64,000 bases of DNA from Karstenula rhodostoma CBS 690.94 (lineage: Eukaryota > Ascomycota > Dothideomycetes > Pleosporales > Didymosphaeriaceae): positions 95,599 through 159,598 of the forward strand of contig MU001493.1 of NCBI GenBank assembly GCA_010093485.1, in the 5' to 3' direction. Positions 40,326-51,196 of this stretch are shown here, one piece after another (positions within the stretch are counted from its first letter, which is position 1; every line of letters starts with the position of its first letter). Made by a program: the position numbers and the translations under genes. The notes under the pieces are model-generated. The model was not told the origin of the DNA and did no database searches. It was given only the letters and a program-made list of their open reading frames with translations.

Positions 40326-40930
40326 GATGGGTGGTGAAAAATAGGACGGCTAGAGTAGCACGGGGAAAGAGGGACTGGACAGATCAGGATGTTTGGTGGA
40401 TCCTCCGCACACACATCGAGAGGGATACCGAAGCGGGGGTGGTTGCATTACGTGTCGTGCTCGTGTGTAATTCTGTGGAGATATGAGTCGTCATGGGAGT
40501 CTGGAATGTGCCGCGTTGTACAGAATGGTATCTGAACTCCTCCGTTGTGTCGAAGTTGAGGATGTTCGAACTCTACTGGCGTATAGGACATTCAAAAAGA
40601 ACCTGGTCCCAATTCCATTATGGACTGATCGCCAGCCGTACAGCATTATTGCTGGCCAATTGCAGTTTGCTGGTGGGACGCGATTGTTACCATACATACG
40701 TTCTGTATATCGGCCCGACTCACGCGAGGATCGTACACGCGCCGTGAGGGTTTTCCTCCTGCCTAACGGGGTTTCACTTGCATCTAACAACAGTATATAA
40801 AAACAAAGCTTTCATGAACCTTCATTCAACAGAGGCTCGCCTGCAAACCATCTTCCACCACGAGACCACCAAAAGACACCTGGAACGTAATCTCCACGTC
40901 TCCGCGAACAACGTTGATCCCCAAGCCCCA
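40326..40930. other. Intergenic
   Basis: Upstream of the small chitin-binding gene and 3' of the CHAT gene. A TATATAAA near 40793 on the plus strand has no gene to serve. Nothing else recognised. Confidence 0.45.
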
Positions 40931-43900
40931 TCACACAGCAAACATCCAATACCCATTCAGCACCACACTCGCCCACGTTAACAGCCCCGCGTTCTGGTCC
41001 GGATCCAGCTCCATGACGCCCTCCTGCACCGCTCTAGCCACATTAACCCACCTCGCCCCCTCCCCACACTGCTCCACAAAGTTCTCAAAGAACGCCCGCG
41101 AAAACGACGCCCCCACAGCATCGTGGGTCGGCCACAGCGTCGAAACCACGGAACTGGCGCCGGAGTACAGCAGCGCAGGCACGAGCCCCATGACCTCGTC
41201 GCCAGCTTTGAGATCCGTCATAGCACCCGAGCACGCGATGACGTTAAGGTGTGCGCCCTGCTGGAGCCGCAGGGCGAAGACTTCGCGGGCTGTGAGCTTG
41301 TGGTCTGGGGATTCCCCGCTGTGGGATAGCATGCTCTTGACGACGGATTTCGCATCCGCGACACCCTGCGCTGCGAACTCGATGTGGTGGTCGAGCGGGT
41401 TGCTGCTGTCCCACGAGCAGTGCGTTTGGATGTGGAGAAGGCGCGACTCCTTCGCGTTGTCCAGGAAGTTGGCTTTGGTGGCGGATTCGTCGATTAGGGT
41501 CGTGCCTTGGAGTTGCGTTGATAGGTCGACGATGCTGTCGCGGCCGGCGGCAAGCAGTACGGCATCCTTGTCGATGCCGGAAAGAAACTTCCGGTTGAGT
41601 GGCGTGGCGGTGTCTGACGCGTATTGCGCTGCTGAAGCGCACGGGCGTAGTAGGGAGTGGCTGTGGACGTAGACGCAGGGGTTGCGCCAGAGGAGTGCTT
41701 CGCCGTCGATGTCAAGTGCATGTAGTGGCATGCCGTTCAGGAAGTCTGTAGGACAGAGCACGAGGATGTCGTCCGGGTTGGTTCTCTTAGCCAAGGGTTG
41801 GATGACCGCCCCGCAGATTTCGTTGAATGTCTTTCTCGCGAGTTTGCTCCCTATCTTCGGGTCCATGCCCTTGGGCCATTCCGACGCGGTGAGGTGTTCT
41901 TTCTTCCACTGCTCGATGGCGTGGACATCGACCGCGAGCTCGTCAACGGTGGGAGTCTGCCCCTTGCGAACGGTCAACAGCAGCAGCTTTCCACGATCAA
42001 AGAACGGATCGAGGTAGAACCAATCAACCAGCACCACATCATCCTCGAGCTGGCTGGTGAGGTTCTCGAGGCTGTCGAGGGAAAGCGGCGTCCCCTCTCG
42101 AAGCTCGATAAGTTGTCTGAGTAGAGGGTGGTCTTTCATCTTCTTCCGATGCTCGTCCATGCGAAGTCGCAGGTAGAAGCGATCTTTCAGGAGTGCTTCG
42201 TCGATTTTGGTTTGTAGATCGACCATCTCCTGGTACATATGGGCTCCATCGGAAGATTGAATGCGTTGAATGAGACTGGGCGGATTGCTACGGTACAGTC
42301 CGATCGCAAGAGATAGCAGACGCGCTTTGTACTTTTGCGTTAGGTTCCAGATGGCTGTTCTTGCCTCCTCCGAAAATTCTTCTACGCCATCTACCTGTTG
42401 ATCGAAGGAAACATCAGCAACGAAAGTTCGAACAGGACGCACGCCGACTTACCCAGTGTCGTATGGCGTAACGTGTTGTGGTGTCGTTCCTCTGCATGCG
42501 ACTCAACTCCGTGCGTTTCTGAATACCCTCCAGCCCATCCTCCCAGCAAGCCTCGCGCTCCGTGCTGGAGAAAATCTCGTCTATCTCAGTCAACAGCTTG
42601 AGTCCCTGTTCTTTCACCAAAGGAATATGAATATCCACATTCTCAATCCCGCCAAACTGCGCCTGCGATATCTCCACAACTCGATCCTCGAAGGGCGTCC
42701 TCTCCTTCTGCGCAACCAGTCTCTTATATATGACCAGCCTCCTCAAACAGAGCAGCCCAACCTGCGCCTGAAGCCGCTGGATATTCGCCAGCCCCGTAAT
42801 CTGGTTCGTCTTCCTGTATCCCTCAATGGCCTGATCGCACCGCTTGTCGATGTCCAGCAGCAGCCCGAAATTATCGAACAACGTCCACTGCCCGCCGCTG
42901 ATGAACTTGGCCCATATGTTCCAGGCTATTGCCGAGTGCCACGGGTACGACCACGCCGTGGTGAACTCTTTGAGCATGCGCGGCAGGGAGTCCTGCAGAC
43001 GTAGTAGGTTTTCGCAGGAGTGGATGGCGACGTCGCGCAGGACGAGCTCCGCGGCCATCTCTTTGTGGAGGTCGAGAAAGCGGAGGAGGCACATTTGGCG
43101 GCGGTCGCGGGAGCCTCGGATGGGTTTTTGGAGCCAGGCGAGGATGGAGTTGTAGCGGGCTGAGGGGGATCTGGGGTCCGTTGGGTGGAGAGGTTGGGTC
43201 CCCTTTTCCTCTGGCGTCTTCAAGTTCTCAGGGTTGGCCTCTTCAATGTTCGAAACCACAGGCTTTACTTCTTCGGTCTTCGCTTCTTCAGTTTCTACTT
43301 CTTCAGTCTTTGCATCGCCAGTCTTTGCTTCTTCAGGCTTTACTTCTTCAGGATTTACTTCTTCAGTCGCCGCGCCTTCGGTCGTCGCTCCAGCACTTTT
43401 CGTCTCCTCACCCCCCTTCTTATCCGCTTCGCCAGCTTTTCCGGGCACCCACAGACGCTCGAAAAGCTCTTTCTGATCCTCATCTTTGAGCCGCATCAGT
43501 GTTTTATCCAGAGTATGCGCCTCGACATCGCCGTGGATATCAAAAATCATGCACACTTCTGCGACCTGCAGACGCCCAGCAGCGACATCCTGCAAAGCGA
43601 ATTCGATCATCTTGCTGATAACCATAGTAGGAGTCTCGTCTGCATATGTGTTAGCCCACCCTTCCAGGAAGCCCTCATCATCGTCATTATCATCTTCCGA
43701 ATCGTAGGGAGCTTGGCCAAGAGCCCCGTCTCCTGGCGCGACAACATTGCTGCGGTTCATGAGATTGACGCCTTTCCAGCTGCCCTTGGAAGCATCCCAC
43801 TTTAGCGCTTCGACTGCGGCAGCCTCCGCGCCCTCCATGTCCTTGAGTGTATGTAGAAGAACAGCTTTCCTTGTGTACAGCGATTCCATGATCCGCGGAG

Positions 43901-45143
43901 CTCTGAAAGTAGGGTACTTTGCCATGAACCCATCTATCCACTCAACAGCCTTACGCGCATCGACATGGGTCTGTTGCGCGATGGTGAAAGCTTCGTACGC
44001 ATGGGCCGACAGGTCGCAGAGATCGCCGGTGACGTCTTCATTGTATCGTTCAAGCCGTTCTCGCAGCTGCAGGCTTTGTTTACGATACTCGAGGTTCCCC
44101 GTGAGTTCTGCAGTCTTATTCGCTGTTTGTGCTGCGAGATCCAAGCAACTGGATTCGTTCGAGTGGCCGAACTTCGACATGCGGTCTGCTAAGTTCACGG
44201 CTCTGCGCAGCCTCTCCTCGTGGCCGGCAATGAAACTGAGCTGCAACTGCTCGATCTCGAAGCGAAAGGGGACAGTCGCGTTCTTTTCGAGATCGATGTC
44301 CACGCACCATTGATCCAACGATTCAATGCACAGAATCGTATCGTCTTTAGCTGATGCCAAATCGTGTACCTCCACCATGGCCTTCGCCATCTGTAACAAG
44401 ACACTAGCAAGCATGAGGTTCTTGTTAGGATCTTGGCAGCCCTGCAGATCTTGCAGAAAAGCCTCTGCAACGATGCGGCGCTCCTTTAGAGGCGTGCGAT
44501 TGAGCTCAGGTTTGAAGATAGCGCTCGCTTCTTTCCACCTGCATTGCTTGACTAGTTCGCGTCGAAGATCGCCAAGTCCTTGCCATGGAGCGGTGGTAGG
44601 GGATAGCTCGGTGGGAAGCGGAACGTTGTGATAGTCGTCGAGGTTGCCTTCGAGCTCAGAGAAAAGTCTTGTCATGAGATACGCTATAACATATCGCCAG
44701 GCGATTTGCACATGCAGCTCGGTATATTGTGATACGGGGAGTTTCGCAAGCCACTGCTGTGTGCGTTGAAGCTCGTGTAGCCCGGGTTCCATCCAACCTC
44801 TACCTCTGTTTGCACCGACACTGTAGATCAGTGCGAGAAGTCGCCACTCCGGGTCATCCAGTCTTGTTGGGTCATCCTGCTTCAGGCGCTCAATTCTTGG
44901 TTCCAGCAGGTTGCAGAGGTCTTTATAACGGAAATTGTGGTAGTGTAGATACGAAAGCTCGATAAGTACGACTGGGACGTCCAGGACGGATCCTAGAAAA
45001 TTGACGAAGATTGCGAGAGCATCATCATACTTCCCGACTTTACTCGTCCATATGGCTTTCTCCAGATGATCTACATGCTCCGGATCGATAGTGTGGTATA
45101 GGGAAGTAAGCATCCCGTGATAGGAGTGAGTATTTGATGCCAT
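40931..45143 (-). CDS. Large helical-repeat protein with C-terminal CHAT (caspase-like) domain
   Basis: Two exons, 42453..45143 and 40931..42394 (donor GTAAGT), give 1,384 residues. The first ~600 residues are almost all helical and TPR-like (for example AIWTSKVGKYDDALAIF and AVEWIDGFMAKYPTF). A highly acidic stretch (SEDDNDDDEGF) and a low-complexity EEVKPEEAKT repeat region (~620-670) follow, then more helices. The CHAT domain occupies about 1,000-1,384: DDVVLVDWFYLD, ILVLCPTDFLNGMPLHAL, then the predicted dyad His1222 in LLHIQTHCSW and Cys1285 in LNVIACSGAM, GDEVMGLVPALLYSGASSVVSTLWPTHD split over its two core motifs, and a final helix. CHAT domains are caspase/separase-like proteases often fused to TPRs. 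A signalling protease, perhaps in cell death or defence, is inference. Start at 45143 has a good ATG context; upstream in-frame sequence lacks ATG. Confidence 0.88.
43255..43385. repeat. Coding low-complexity repeat (Glu-Glu-Val/Ala-Lys units)
   Basis: Degenerate tandem units of about 24-30 bp (CTTCTTCAGTCTTTGCTTC type on the plus strand) encode repeated EEVKPEEAKTE blocks between the two helical parts of the CHAT protein. Probably a flexible spacer that varies in length. Confidence 0.65.
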
Positions 45144-45684
45144 GGTTTCATGCCCGATAGATTGCGTTCGGTTATGCGTTTTTGACAGTTGATTTTTTGC
45201 CAACTACACGCATTTCCTGAACGTGGATACATATGATTCGTTATGTACTCGCAGCCCCGAAGGTAGTCGTATTAACCTTGCATCTTTGAAATACGGGGTG
45301 CATATTCGCGCGGGATTCGGCCAGGCCGAGGCCCGCATGCAACAGTGTTTCGCGAACACGAGATGCACAGCTGACAGAATTCCTTTTTCCGCTGTTCAAT
45401 AGGTCGATGAAGTTATCGCATTGTGCCAGGCGGTCGCAACTTTGCAGGAGGGGAAACTTTGTACTATCTAAACCCCTGCAGCTCTTCCATATATAGCATA
45501 TCTCTGGCGCCTTTTTTATGCGCTGTAAGGCTGCAGAGTACTTTGTTTTTCTCGGACGTACGGTGTCAGACGATACGTGTGTCCTATCTAGACATCAGTT
45601 ATAAGCCAGTATACTAAAGGTGCGGCCGGAATACGCAGGATTGATTCAGGTTCCTGTTTCCTACATCACTATCATCAGCCCAGG
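45144..45684. other. Divergent promoter region between CHAT gene and partner
   Basis: 541 bp between two start codons pointing apart. A CATATATAGCATA stretch near 45489 may be a core promoter element. No gene supported inside. Confidence 0.5.
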
Positions 45685-46676
45685 ATGACTACCGACACTA
45701 TCAGTGGCGCACCGCAGAGCATCGCAGGTACAAACAACAAAGAACAGCTGAACGATACGACTACCAATGCACCCTTCTCATGGTCAGTACCTTTGGAAGT
45801 CTCAAGCGACTCAGCAACGTACCTCGACCGCTCCCAGGCCAGCGATGACCAAGAACTCTCCATACCCCGGGAAGTCATTGCAGAAGTTGTAGGCGGTTCC
45901 CGCCTTGTAGCCGAACTCAAACGGCCAATCAAAATCGGCGCATATAACGAGCTCCCAGCATACCTCCTCCAAGCACATTTTTCTTTCCAGAAAGCGTCTT
46001 CCAACTGGTTCTATCGAATTCAAACAGCCGAGATTACCATTGTCTTCGAAGATGCACCGTTGAATGAGCCTGCTGTTAAAGTATCGAGAAACAAGCAACA
46101 ACATCCAGCGATTGCAGCATGGTATCCTGAGCTGTTCGAGGGCGAAGTTTCCCAGGCTTCGATCACTGTATCAGTGAATGCCGGTCTTGAGGTAGGCTAT
46201 ATGGGAGCTGGAGCATCATTGGGGACGGAGAAAAGCAGGACCTATGTAAGTAGAGCGCTGTATATTCGCTCTTAACTGCTGATATGTCTGTGTAGCTTGA
46301 GAAGGGACGTGTGGTCGTCCATGGTGTACGAGGCGGTGGCCGACACCGTAACAGCGTCACATGGGTGGTCGAGCAAGATAGTATTGAGAAAGCAGGCATT
46401 CCAAGAGACATTAAGCTTCCGTTCATAGTGACGAGACAGAACAACAACCGCTTTTCTGCACGTGTCACTGTCAAGGCGCATTATGGATTTCGGCGAGGTC
46501 CTCTCGCGCGGAGCGTTCCTGTGGTGGGGAAGAATGAGGAACCACTCTATTTTGATCCTGCGACGCTCGAAGATATGATAGAGAATGGGAACAGGGGACC
46601 CGACGGTACGCCGATTGTGGAGTCGTGCGGGATGTTTGATGAGAAAGATCTGAAGAGTTGTAGTTCGTTTCCCTAG
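45685..46676 (+). CDS. Protein of unknown function, head to head with the CHAT gene
   Basis: Exons 45685..46245 and 46296..46676 (donor GTAAGT, acceptor TGTAG) give 313 residues starting MTTDTISGAP. No signal peptide or membrane helix. The N-terminal ~50 residues are Ser/Thr/Asn-rich and probably disordered. The rest reads like an all-beta protein with strands alternating in hydrophobicity (WFYRIQTAEITIVFED, ASITVSVNAGLEVGYMG, RVVVHGVRGGG, NSVTWVVEQDSIEKAGIP, LPFIVTRQNNNRFSARVTVKAHYGF in pieces). The final part is acidic with two Cys. I do not recognise the family. The intron restores a continuous KSRTYLEKGRV. Divergent placement with the CHAT gene suggests possible co-expression. Confidence 0.75.
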
Positions 46677-46776
46677 CTGCCATGGTGGCTACAATGTATT
46701 CAACTGATACTTCGCCGATGGTACATATTTCCTCGAGCAGTCGCCCAGCTGCAAAAGCTGCAGCCTAGTTTGCTCC

Positions 46777-47865
46777 TCATTTTTGTTTTCTTAGAACAGC
46801 ACCAACGACTTGAATTCTGCAGACGTCTGCATAAGCCCCCTGTCCGATCTCTTCTGACCACATGTCGGGATGGAGAATCGTGTATTCCAGCAGCTCGATT
46901 CCCTTTATTCGCTGTAGCTTGTCTAGTAGCGCGTCGTATGCAGGTTCAGCAGTAGGTATGGCCACTCCTGTGTACAACATGATAACACCAGTGGCAGAGA
47001 CTATTTCGATGGCTTCTTCGACAATCCTTAGAGAGATGCCAAGTCCAAAATCGGCTCCTCCGTCTGCATATATTGGCAGAGCTTTGCCTCCAGTAGTTGC
47101 GGCAATGTACGGTGGATTGCTGACAATCAAATCGATACCAGAAGACTTCAGCGCCTGAGGTACTGCGGCGTACAGATTGGATTCGTGGAAGTCGACATTG
47201 ACACCCGCCAGATGCGCATTGACATCGCCTAGCGAGAGCGCATGTGGATTAAGGTCCAGTCCGAGCACCTGTGCCTTCGGATATGTCCTTGCCAGGTGTA
47301 TTGCACCTGCGCCTGAGCCGCAACATACATCTATGATGGAAGTGGGCGCATGGGGTAGGTGACGCACTGCTGTTTGTAACCATGATGTGAACAGGTACGT
47401 ATCTGGCCCGAAGAAGACAGCATCCGCAGCGGCTGGGAAGGATGAGTGGATGTAGTAAAGTGACGAAGAATCGAGATCGCGACGTGGTACGTGTGGGAGG
47501 TAAAAGTTGGATACGCGGACGGTAGAACGATATTTGTTATTGTTTGATGTGATGACACCCGCGCGAAGCAGTCGCTCAGAGACAGCTTCAGGGACTATGC
47601 TCACGAATGTCTCTCTGTGAATCTTCTTAGCGTTTTGAAGCCTGCGAACTGACCCTGAGGGTGTATAGATGGGGTCACTATACCTTGTGCATGGTAGATT
47701 CCAGCCGAAGAAATCCTGCGCATTCTTTGCTTCTGCACTTGATGGGGTCGAGGTCCTTTTTTCTACTACCCTACCTTGTGTTTCAGGAGAAGGACACACA
47801 AAGGCATACTTCACTTTGGCCAGGTGCTCAACAAGTGCTGTGTAGGCGCTGGTTCTCTCAGACAT
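46777..47865 (-). CDS. HemK/PrmC-like class I methyltransferase
   Basis: A single exon of 362 residues starts MSERTSAYTAL. SAM-binding motif I is SIIDVCCGSGAGAIHLA (D-x-C-x-G-x-G) near 180, followed by VLGLDLNPHALSLG (acidic end of strand 2) and IDLIVSNPPYIAA near 250. The NPPY tetrapeptide is the catalytic signature of N-methyltransferases that act on planar amide or amino groups, such as HemK/PrmC on release-factor Gln. The N-terminal 160 residues (FGWNLPCTRYSDPIYTP, FYLPHVPRRDLD, FFGPDTYLFTSWL) differ from PrmC and look like the group of HemK-like enzymes found near secondary-metabolite or unknown genes. So the substrate is not clear. It is convergent with the unknown protein, 100 bp apart. 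Confidence 0.88.
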   Translation of the reverse strand: MSERTSAYTALVEHLAKVKYAFVCPSPETQGRVVEKRTSTPSSAEAKNAQDFFGWNLPCTRYSDPIYTPSGSVRRLQNAKKIHRETFVSIVPEAVSERLLRAGVITSNNNKYRSTVRVSNFYLPHVPRRDLDSSSLYYIHSSFPAAADAVFFGPDTYLFTSWLQTAVRHLPHAPTSIIDVCCGSGAGAIHLARTYPKAQVLGLDLNPHALSLGDVNAHLAGVNVDFHESNLYAAVPQALKSSGIDLIVSNPPYIAATTGGKALPIYADGGADFGLGISLRIVEEAIEIVSATGVIMLYTGVAIPTAEPAYDALLDKLQRIKGIELLEYTILHPDMWSEEIGQGAYADVCRIQVVGAVLRKQK

Positions 47866-48272
47866 GTTTGATTGTGTACAGTTCCGCGGGCGAGTTCAGG
47901 ATGCAATATGAGACAAACAACGACATTGCGTAATAGTGCCTAAACGGCCAACATGGTGGCTGGATATGTTACGGTAACTGTGACGTGCAGGTTTGCTAGC
48001 GTCACGTTGTCAGAATACAGGGTCCAAGGCACAGAGATCTTATTGGATGGCTGCGGTCCCAAAATCCTTGCGTTCGATCACAAGCTACCAAGATCCCACT
48101 AGTCCTACCCCACGCAATTTCCCATGTGATGGCATTGTCTAGAATCACGATACTGAGTGGCGGTCATGACTGGTGGCCATCGTCATCGTGACTACTCTTC
48201 GTGGTACTTTTCACCCCATGGTCTCTGTTCAGAACCAACCATGCAACTGCTTGTACCGAAAAAATCTGCACC
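47866..48272. other. Divergent promoter region
   Basis: About 400 bp between the HemK-like gene (leftward) and the heme-oxygenase-like gene (rightward). No gene or repeat recognised. Confidence 0.45.
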
Positions 48273-50573
48273 ATGTTCGTCTTACCCACTACGATAGCAG
48301 TCCTGATCTCGTTCTTGGCTGTGATCGCCTACGACAGAATCCGCACACGTTTCTTCAAGGGCCGGCCAAGAAGGAAAGACGTCGAGATACCACCCAGTCC
48401 GAAGATAGTCGCCTACAATGATACAAAGTCCCCAGGAGCAGATGAGGGAAGAGGCACCGTCGCCCTGACTGAGAAAGATGTGATCGCGGACGAAAATATG
48501 CAATCGCACAAACAATTGTACTACAAACTACACAATCTCGAACATCACCCCGATATACTGCCTGAGTGCCGCGAGCTTCTCTTATCCCTGCTGTCAGCTA
48601 CGATCGCAGAGGCACATAAACACAAAGACGACACCATCCTCGTTCTTGAGAAGTTCTCCCCCGAGAAGCTACAAAACTTCTTAACAGCGAAGGACGACGA
48701 CGTTACCGGTCAATATGAAGAGTACATTGCACGTCGCAAAGCTGGAGGCCCACGTGAGCTTTTCGGTGACCAAGCCGAGGCTAAGTGGTGGCTCAAACAA
48801 GCTGCACCAGTCAAGTACGTAGATGGCGCGTGGCTCGGGCATATCAACAATGTCACTACGCCGTTTGCGTTTCGAAAGATTACCAAGAATGCATGGCAAG
48901 TCATGTCAGAAGAGCTTGGGGATGGTGACCTTGCAAAGAACCATGTTCACGTGTATCGTGAGCTGATGGAGAACATTAACGCTGGACTTCCTGCTGCTGA
49001 TTCAGAGGACTTCATTCACGCACGACATGAGCTGAACGAGGCCCGATGCTGGAAAGCTGCGGTAGCACAGTTGCTGATTTCGCTCTTTTCACACGAATTC
49101 CTTCCTGAATCGCTAGGATTCAATATGGCGTACGAGAGTTTGCCGCTGCATTTACTCAAGACTATCAAGGAGCTTCGGGAAGTGTCGCTAAACGGTTACT
49201 ATTTTGAGCTGCACATCTGCATCGACAATGCGGACACCGGACATGCTGCGATGGCGATGGCAGCAGTAGTCGACTACATAACTCTAATAGAGAAATCCGA
49301 AGGCCAGGAAGCTGCCGAAATTGCTTGGAGGCGTGTACAAGCTGGATATATACTTGCGGAAGGCCTCCCCACAACGCCAGAAAGTCCATCATTGAAATCG
49401 AAGAGCAATGATGCAAGTCCTTTTCCAAGATCTGAAACTGAGGGACAGCTGCTTGAAATCTTTGCTGCAAAATGCGCTGTTGCACACAAGATTCATTGCA
49501 ACAGCCGTTTGAAGATTGGTCGCCGCACCTTGGTTGATTGGCTCGAGCCACATGCGTTCGCGGACCCAAACTGGCAGAAGGATTTCTTGCATGATTTGGG
49601 CAACTGTAAGCCTTGGATTATCAAGGGCAACAGTGAGAAAAGCAAGCTCGTGAAGGAACTCTCGTGGGAGGGGCGGATGTTCGGGAGCTTTATGCAAAGC
49701 GAAGTACTGATCGTCAAAGCGTGGATTAACGAGCTCGGCACAGCACCACAAGCATCGTTACCAGACCCGCTGGTGTACTCCAACTTCACCAAGCAGCCTC
49801 TTCCAGACCAATCAGTTTTTGAGTCGAGAAACCCGGATATCCTGGAACAGTACCCTGTTCTTTCAGGCGCCCAGACGTTGCCCGAACCAGCTCGCACATT
49901 GCACGAGTATCTCTCTGATAAGATAATAGAAGAGCCTCCCGTGGATATCTCGTCTATCAAGATCTGCAACCTACTTCCTCTCTGGTTCGTTTCGACTGCT
50001 CTCCTCGAGTCACTTCCTTCTGTGCCTGTTCGCGCCGCAGATGCCTTCGGTTCTGCTCTGATTCGTGTCCTTCGAGCTCAAGCTGGATTTGAAATCGAAG
50101 GGCCAGGTATTGCCGGAATGGCAGAAGTTCGGCGCACTGATTCCGGAGATGCACGTGGCATTGTTGAGCTGGGACTGGAGATGTGCGCTCACGCAGGTTT
50201 ACCCAAACCACGAACCTTGAAAGAGGTGGTGGCGCTGGGTGACGCGGAGTCTGGTGCATTTGCGGAGTGGATGTTGTGGATGGGCATGCGATGGCTGACA
50301 TATCGGGACGTTTTATTAGGCATGTCTTGGGCATTTATGGAAGTACATGAAGCGATTGGGCGACTCGAAGGGTCTGATTCAAGACTGGGTGGCGACGCGA
50401 GGAGGATTCTAATGGAGATCACAGAGAGAGAAAGAGATGGGCTTGAGACTTGCAAGCAGGAACTTGAGCGTGATGAGGCGCGGAGAAATGCATTTGAGAG
50501 GGGCGTTGCAGTTGCGAGACGAACGTGGAGATTGATGAGCGAAGTAGAGAGCGAGAATGACCGTCCCATTTAG
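48273..50573 (+). CDS. Membrane-anchored heme-oxygenase-like (iron-containing redox) protein
   Basis: A single exon of 766 residues starts MFVLPTTIAVLISFLAVIAY, one N-terminal membrane helix followed by basic RIRTRFFKGRPRRKD, so the body is probably cytosolic. Residues ~130-370 look like a heme-oxygenase-like helical bundle of the iron redox enzyme family: AKWWLKQAAPVKYVDGAWLGH, FRKITKNAWQVMSEELGDGD, HARHELNEARCWKAAVAQL, then ELHICIDNADTGHA. The last segment puts Glu312, His314, Asp321 and His324 close together, as expected for iron ligands. A second helical part (~440-766; DWLEPHAFADPNWQKDFL, FVSTALLESLPSVPVRAADAFG) extends it well beyond the ~250-350 residues of typical bacterial members. 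Possible oxidase or oxygenase; substrate unknown. Upstream in-frame codons include no ATG. Confidence 0.75.
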   Translation: MFVLPTTIAVLISFLAVIAYDRIRTRFFKGRPRRKDVEIPPSPKIVAYNDTKSPGADEGRGTVALTEKDVIADENMQSHKQLYYKLHNLEHHPDILPECRELLLSLLSATIAEAHKHKDDTILVLEKFSPEKLQNFLTAKDDDVTGQYEEYIARRKAGGPRELFGDQAEAKWWLKQAAPVKYVDGAWLGHINNVTTPFAFRKITKNAWQVMSEELGDGDLAKNHVHVYRELMENINAGLPAADSEDFIHARHELNEARCWKAAVAQLLISLFSHEFLPESLGFNMAYESLPLHLLKTIKELREVSLNGYYFELHICIDNADTGHAAMAMAAVVDYITLIEKSEGQEAAEIAWRRVQAGYILAEGLPTTPESPSLKSKSNDASPFPRSETEGQLLEIFAAKCAVAHKIHCNSRLKIGRRTLVDWLEPHAFADPNWQKDFLHDLGNCKPWIIKGNSEKSKLVKELSWEGRMFGSFMQSEVLIVKAWINELGTAPQASLPDPLVYSNFTKQPLPDQSVFESRNPDILEQYPVLSGAQTLPEPARTLHEYLSDKIIEEPPVDISSIKICNLLPLWFVSTALLESLPSVPVRAADAFGSALIRVLRAQAGFEIEGPGIAGMAEVRRTDSGDARGIVELGLEMCAHAGLPKPRTLKEVVALGDAESGAFAEWMLWMGMRWLTYRDVLLGMSWAFMEVHEAIGRLEGSDSRLGGDARRILMEITERERDGLETCKQELERDEARRNAFERGVAVARRTWRLMSEVESENDRPI

Positions 50574-51196
50574 CATATCTTAACTAGCATCTTGTAGCGT
50601 ACTGGATGCAAATGATATATCTCCAAGGAGACGCAAACCTGGGCGAATAATATTGTGAGTGAATGTTCCGATGGCATGAGTTCCAACTGAAGCAATAAAA
50701 GAAGAAGAGAAAGATACGAACCTACGAAGACTAAGTAAACGCGGAGACAATCTATCAAAGTATTTTGCACGACACGAAGCTATACTAGCACTCATTACCT
50801 AATGGTACGACTAACGACTTGTGGGAATGAAAGAGTCCCCTTCATGTTTACTGTTTGCTTCTCACTCCTGTCCCTTTTCCCGATTATGTCTCGGGCTGTA
50901 TTGATTTTCCTGCAATAACAATCTCTCGACATCACAATACTATATTTAGTATGTGCTGCCTGGTTGAAAGTGAGTCAGGCGTTCTTGCTGTGCAGCTTAG
51001 CCGGTTTCGGCCTAGTTGATTCACTTCACCGTGAGACAGTCGCGACCTCTGACGGGAAGCCGCGACAGGTTTCTTGGCGCACTGGCCTTTGCTTGTATAA
51101 AACCTCCACTCCCCGTTCCCCTCACTCACTTCAACTCGCTCTTGCGCCTTGAAGTGCGTGCCGTGTCAAGCCTTCCAGGATACCTACAACACCGCC
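50574..51196. other. Intergenic with promoter of the second MYND gene
   Basis: About 620 bp. The right end has a TATA box (next entry) and a CT-rich leader ending GCCATGG. No other feature seen. Confidence 0.45.
51096..51102 (+). promoter_or_regulatory. TATA box of the second MYND gene
   Basis: TATAAAA lies about 95 bp before the ATG at 51197, followed by a pyrimidine-rich leader (CCTCCACTCCCC). Position and sequence fit a core promoter. Confidence 0.5.
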
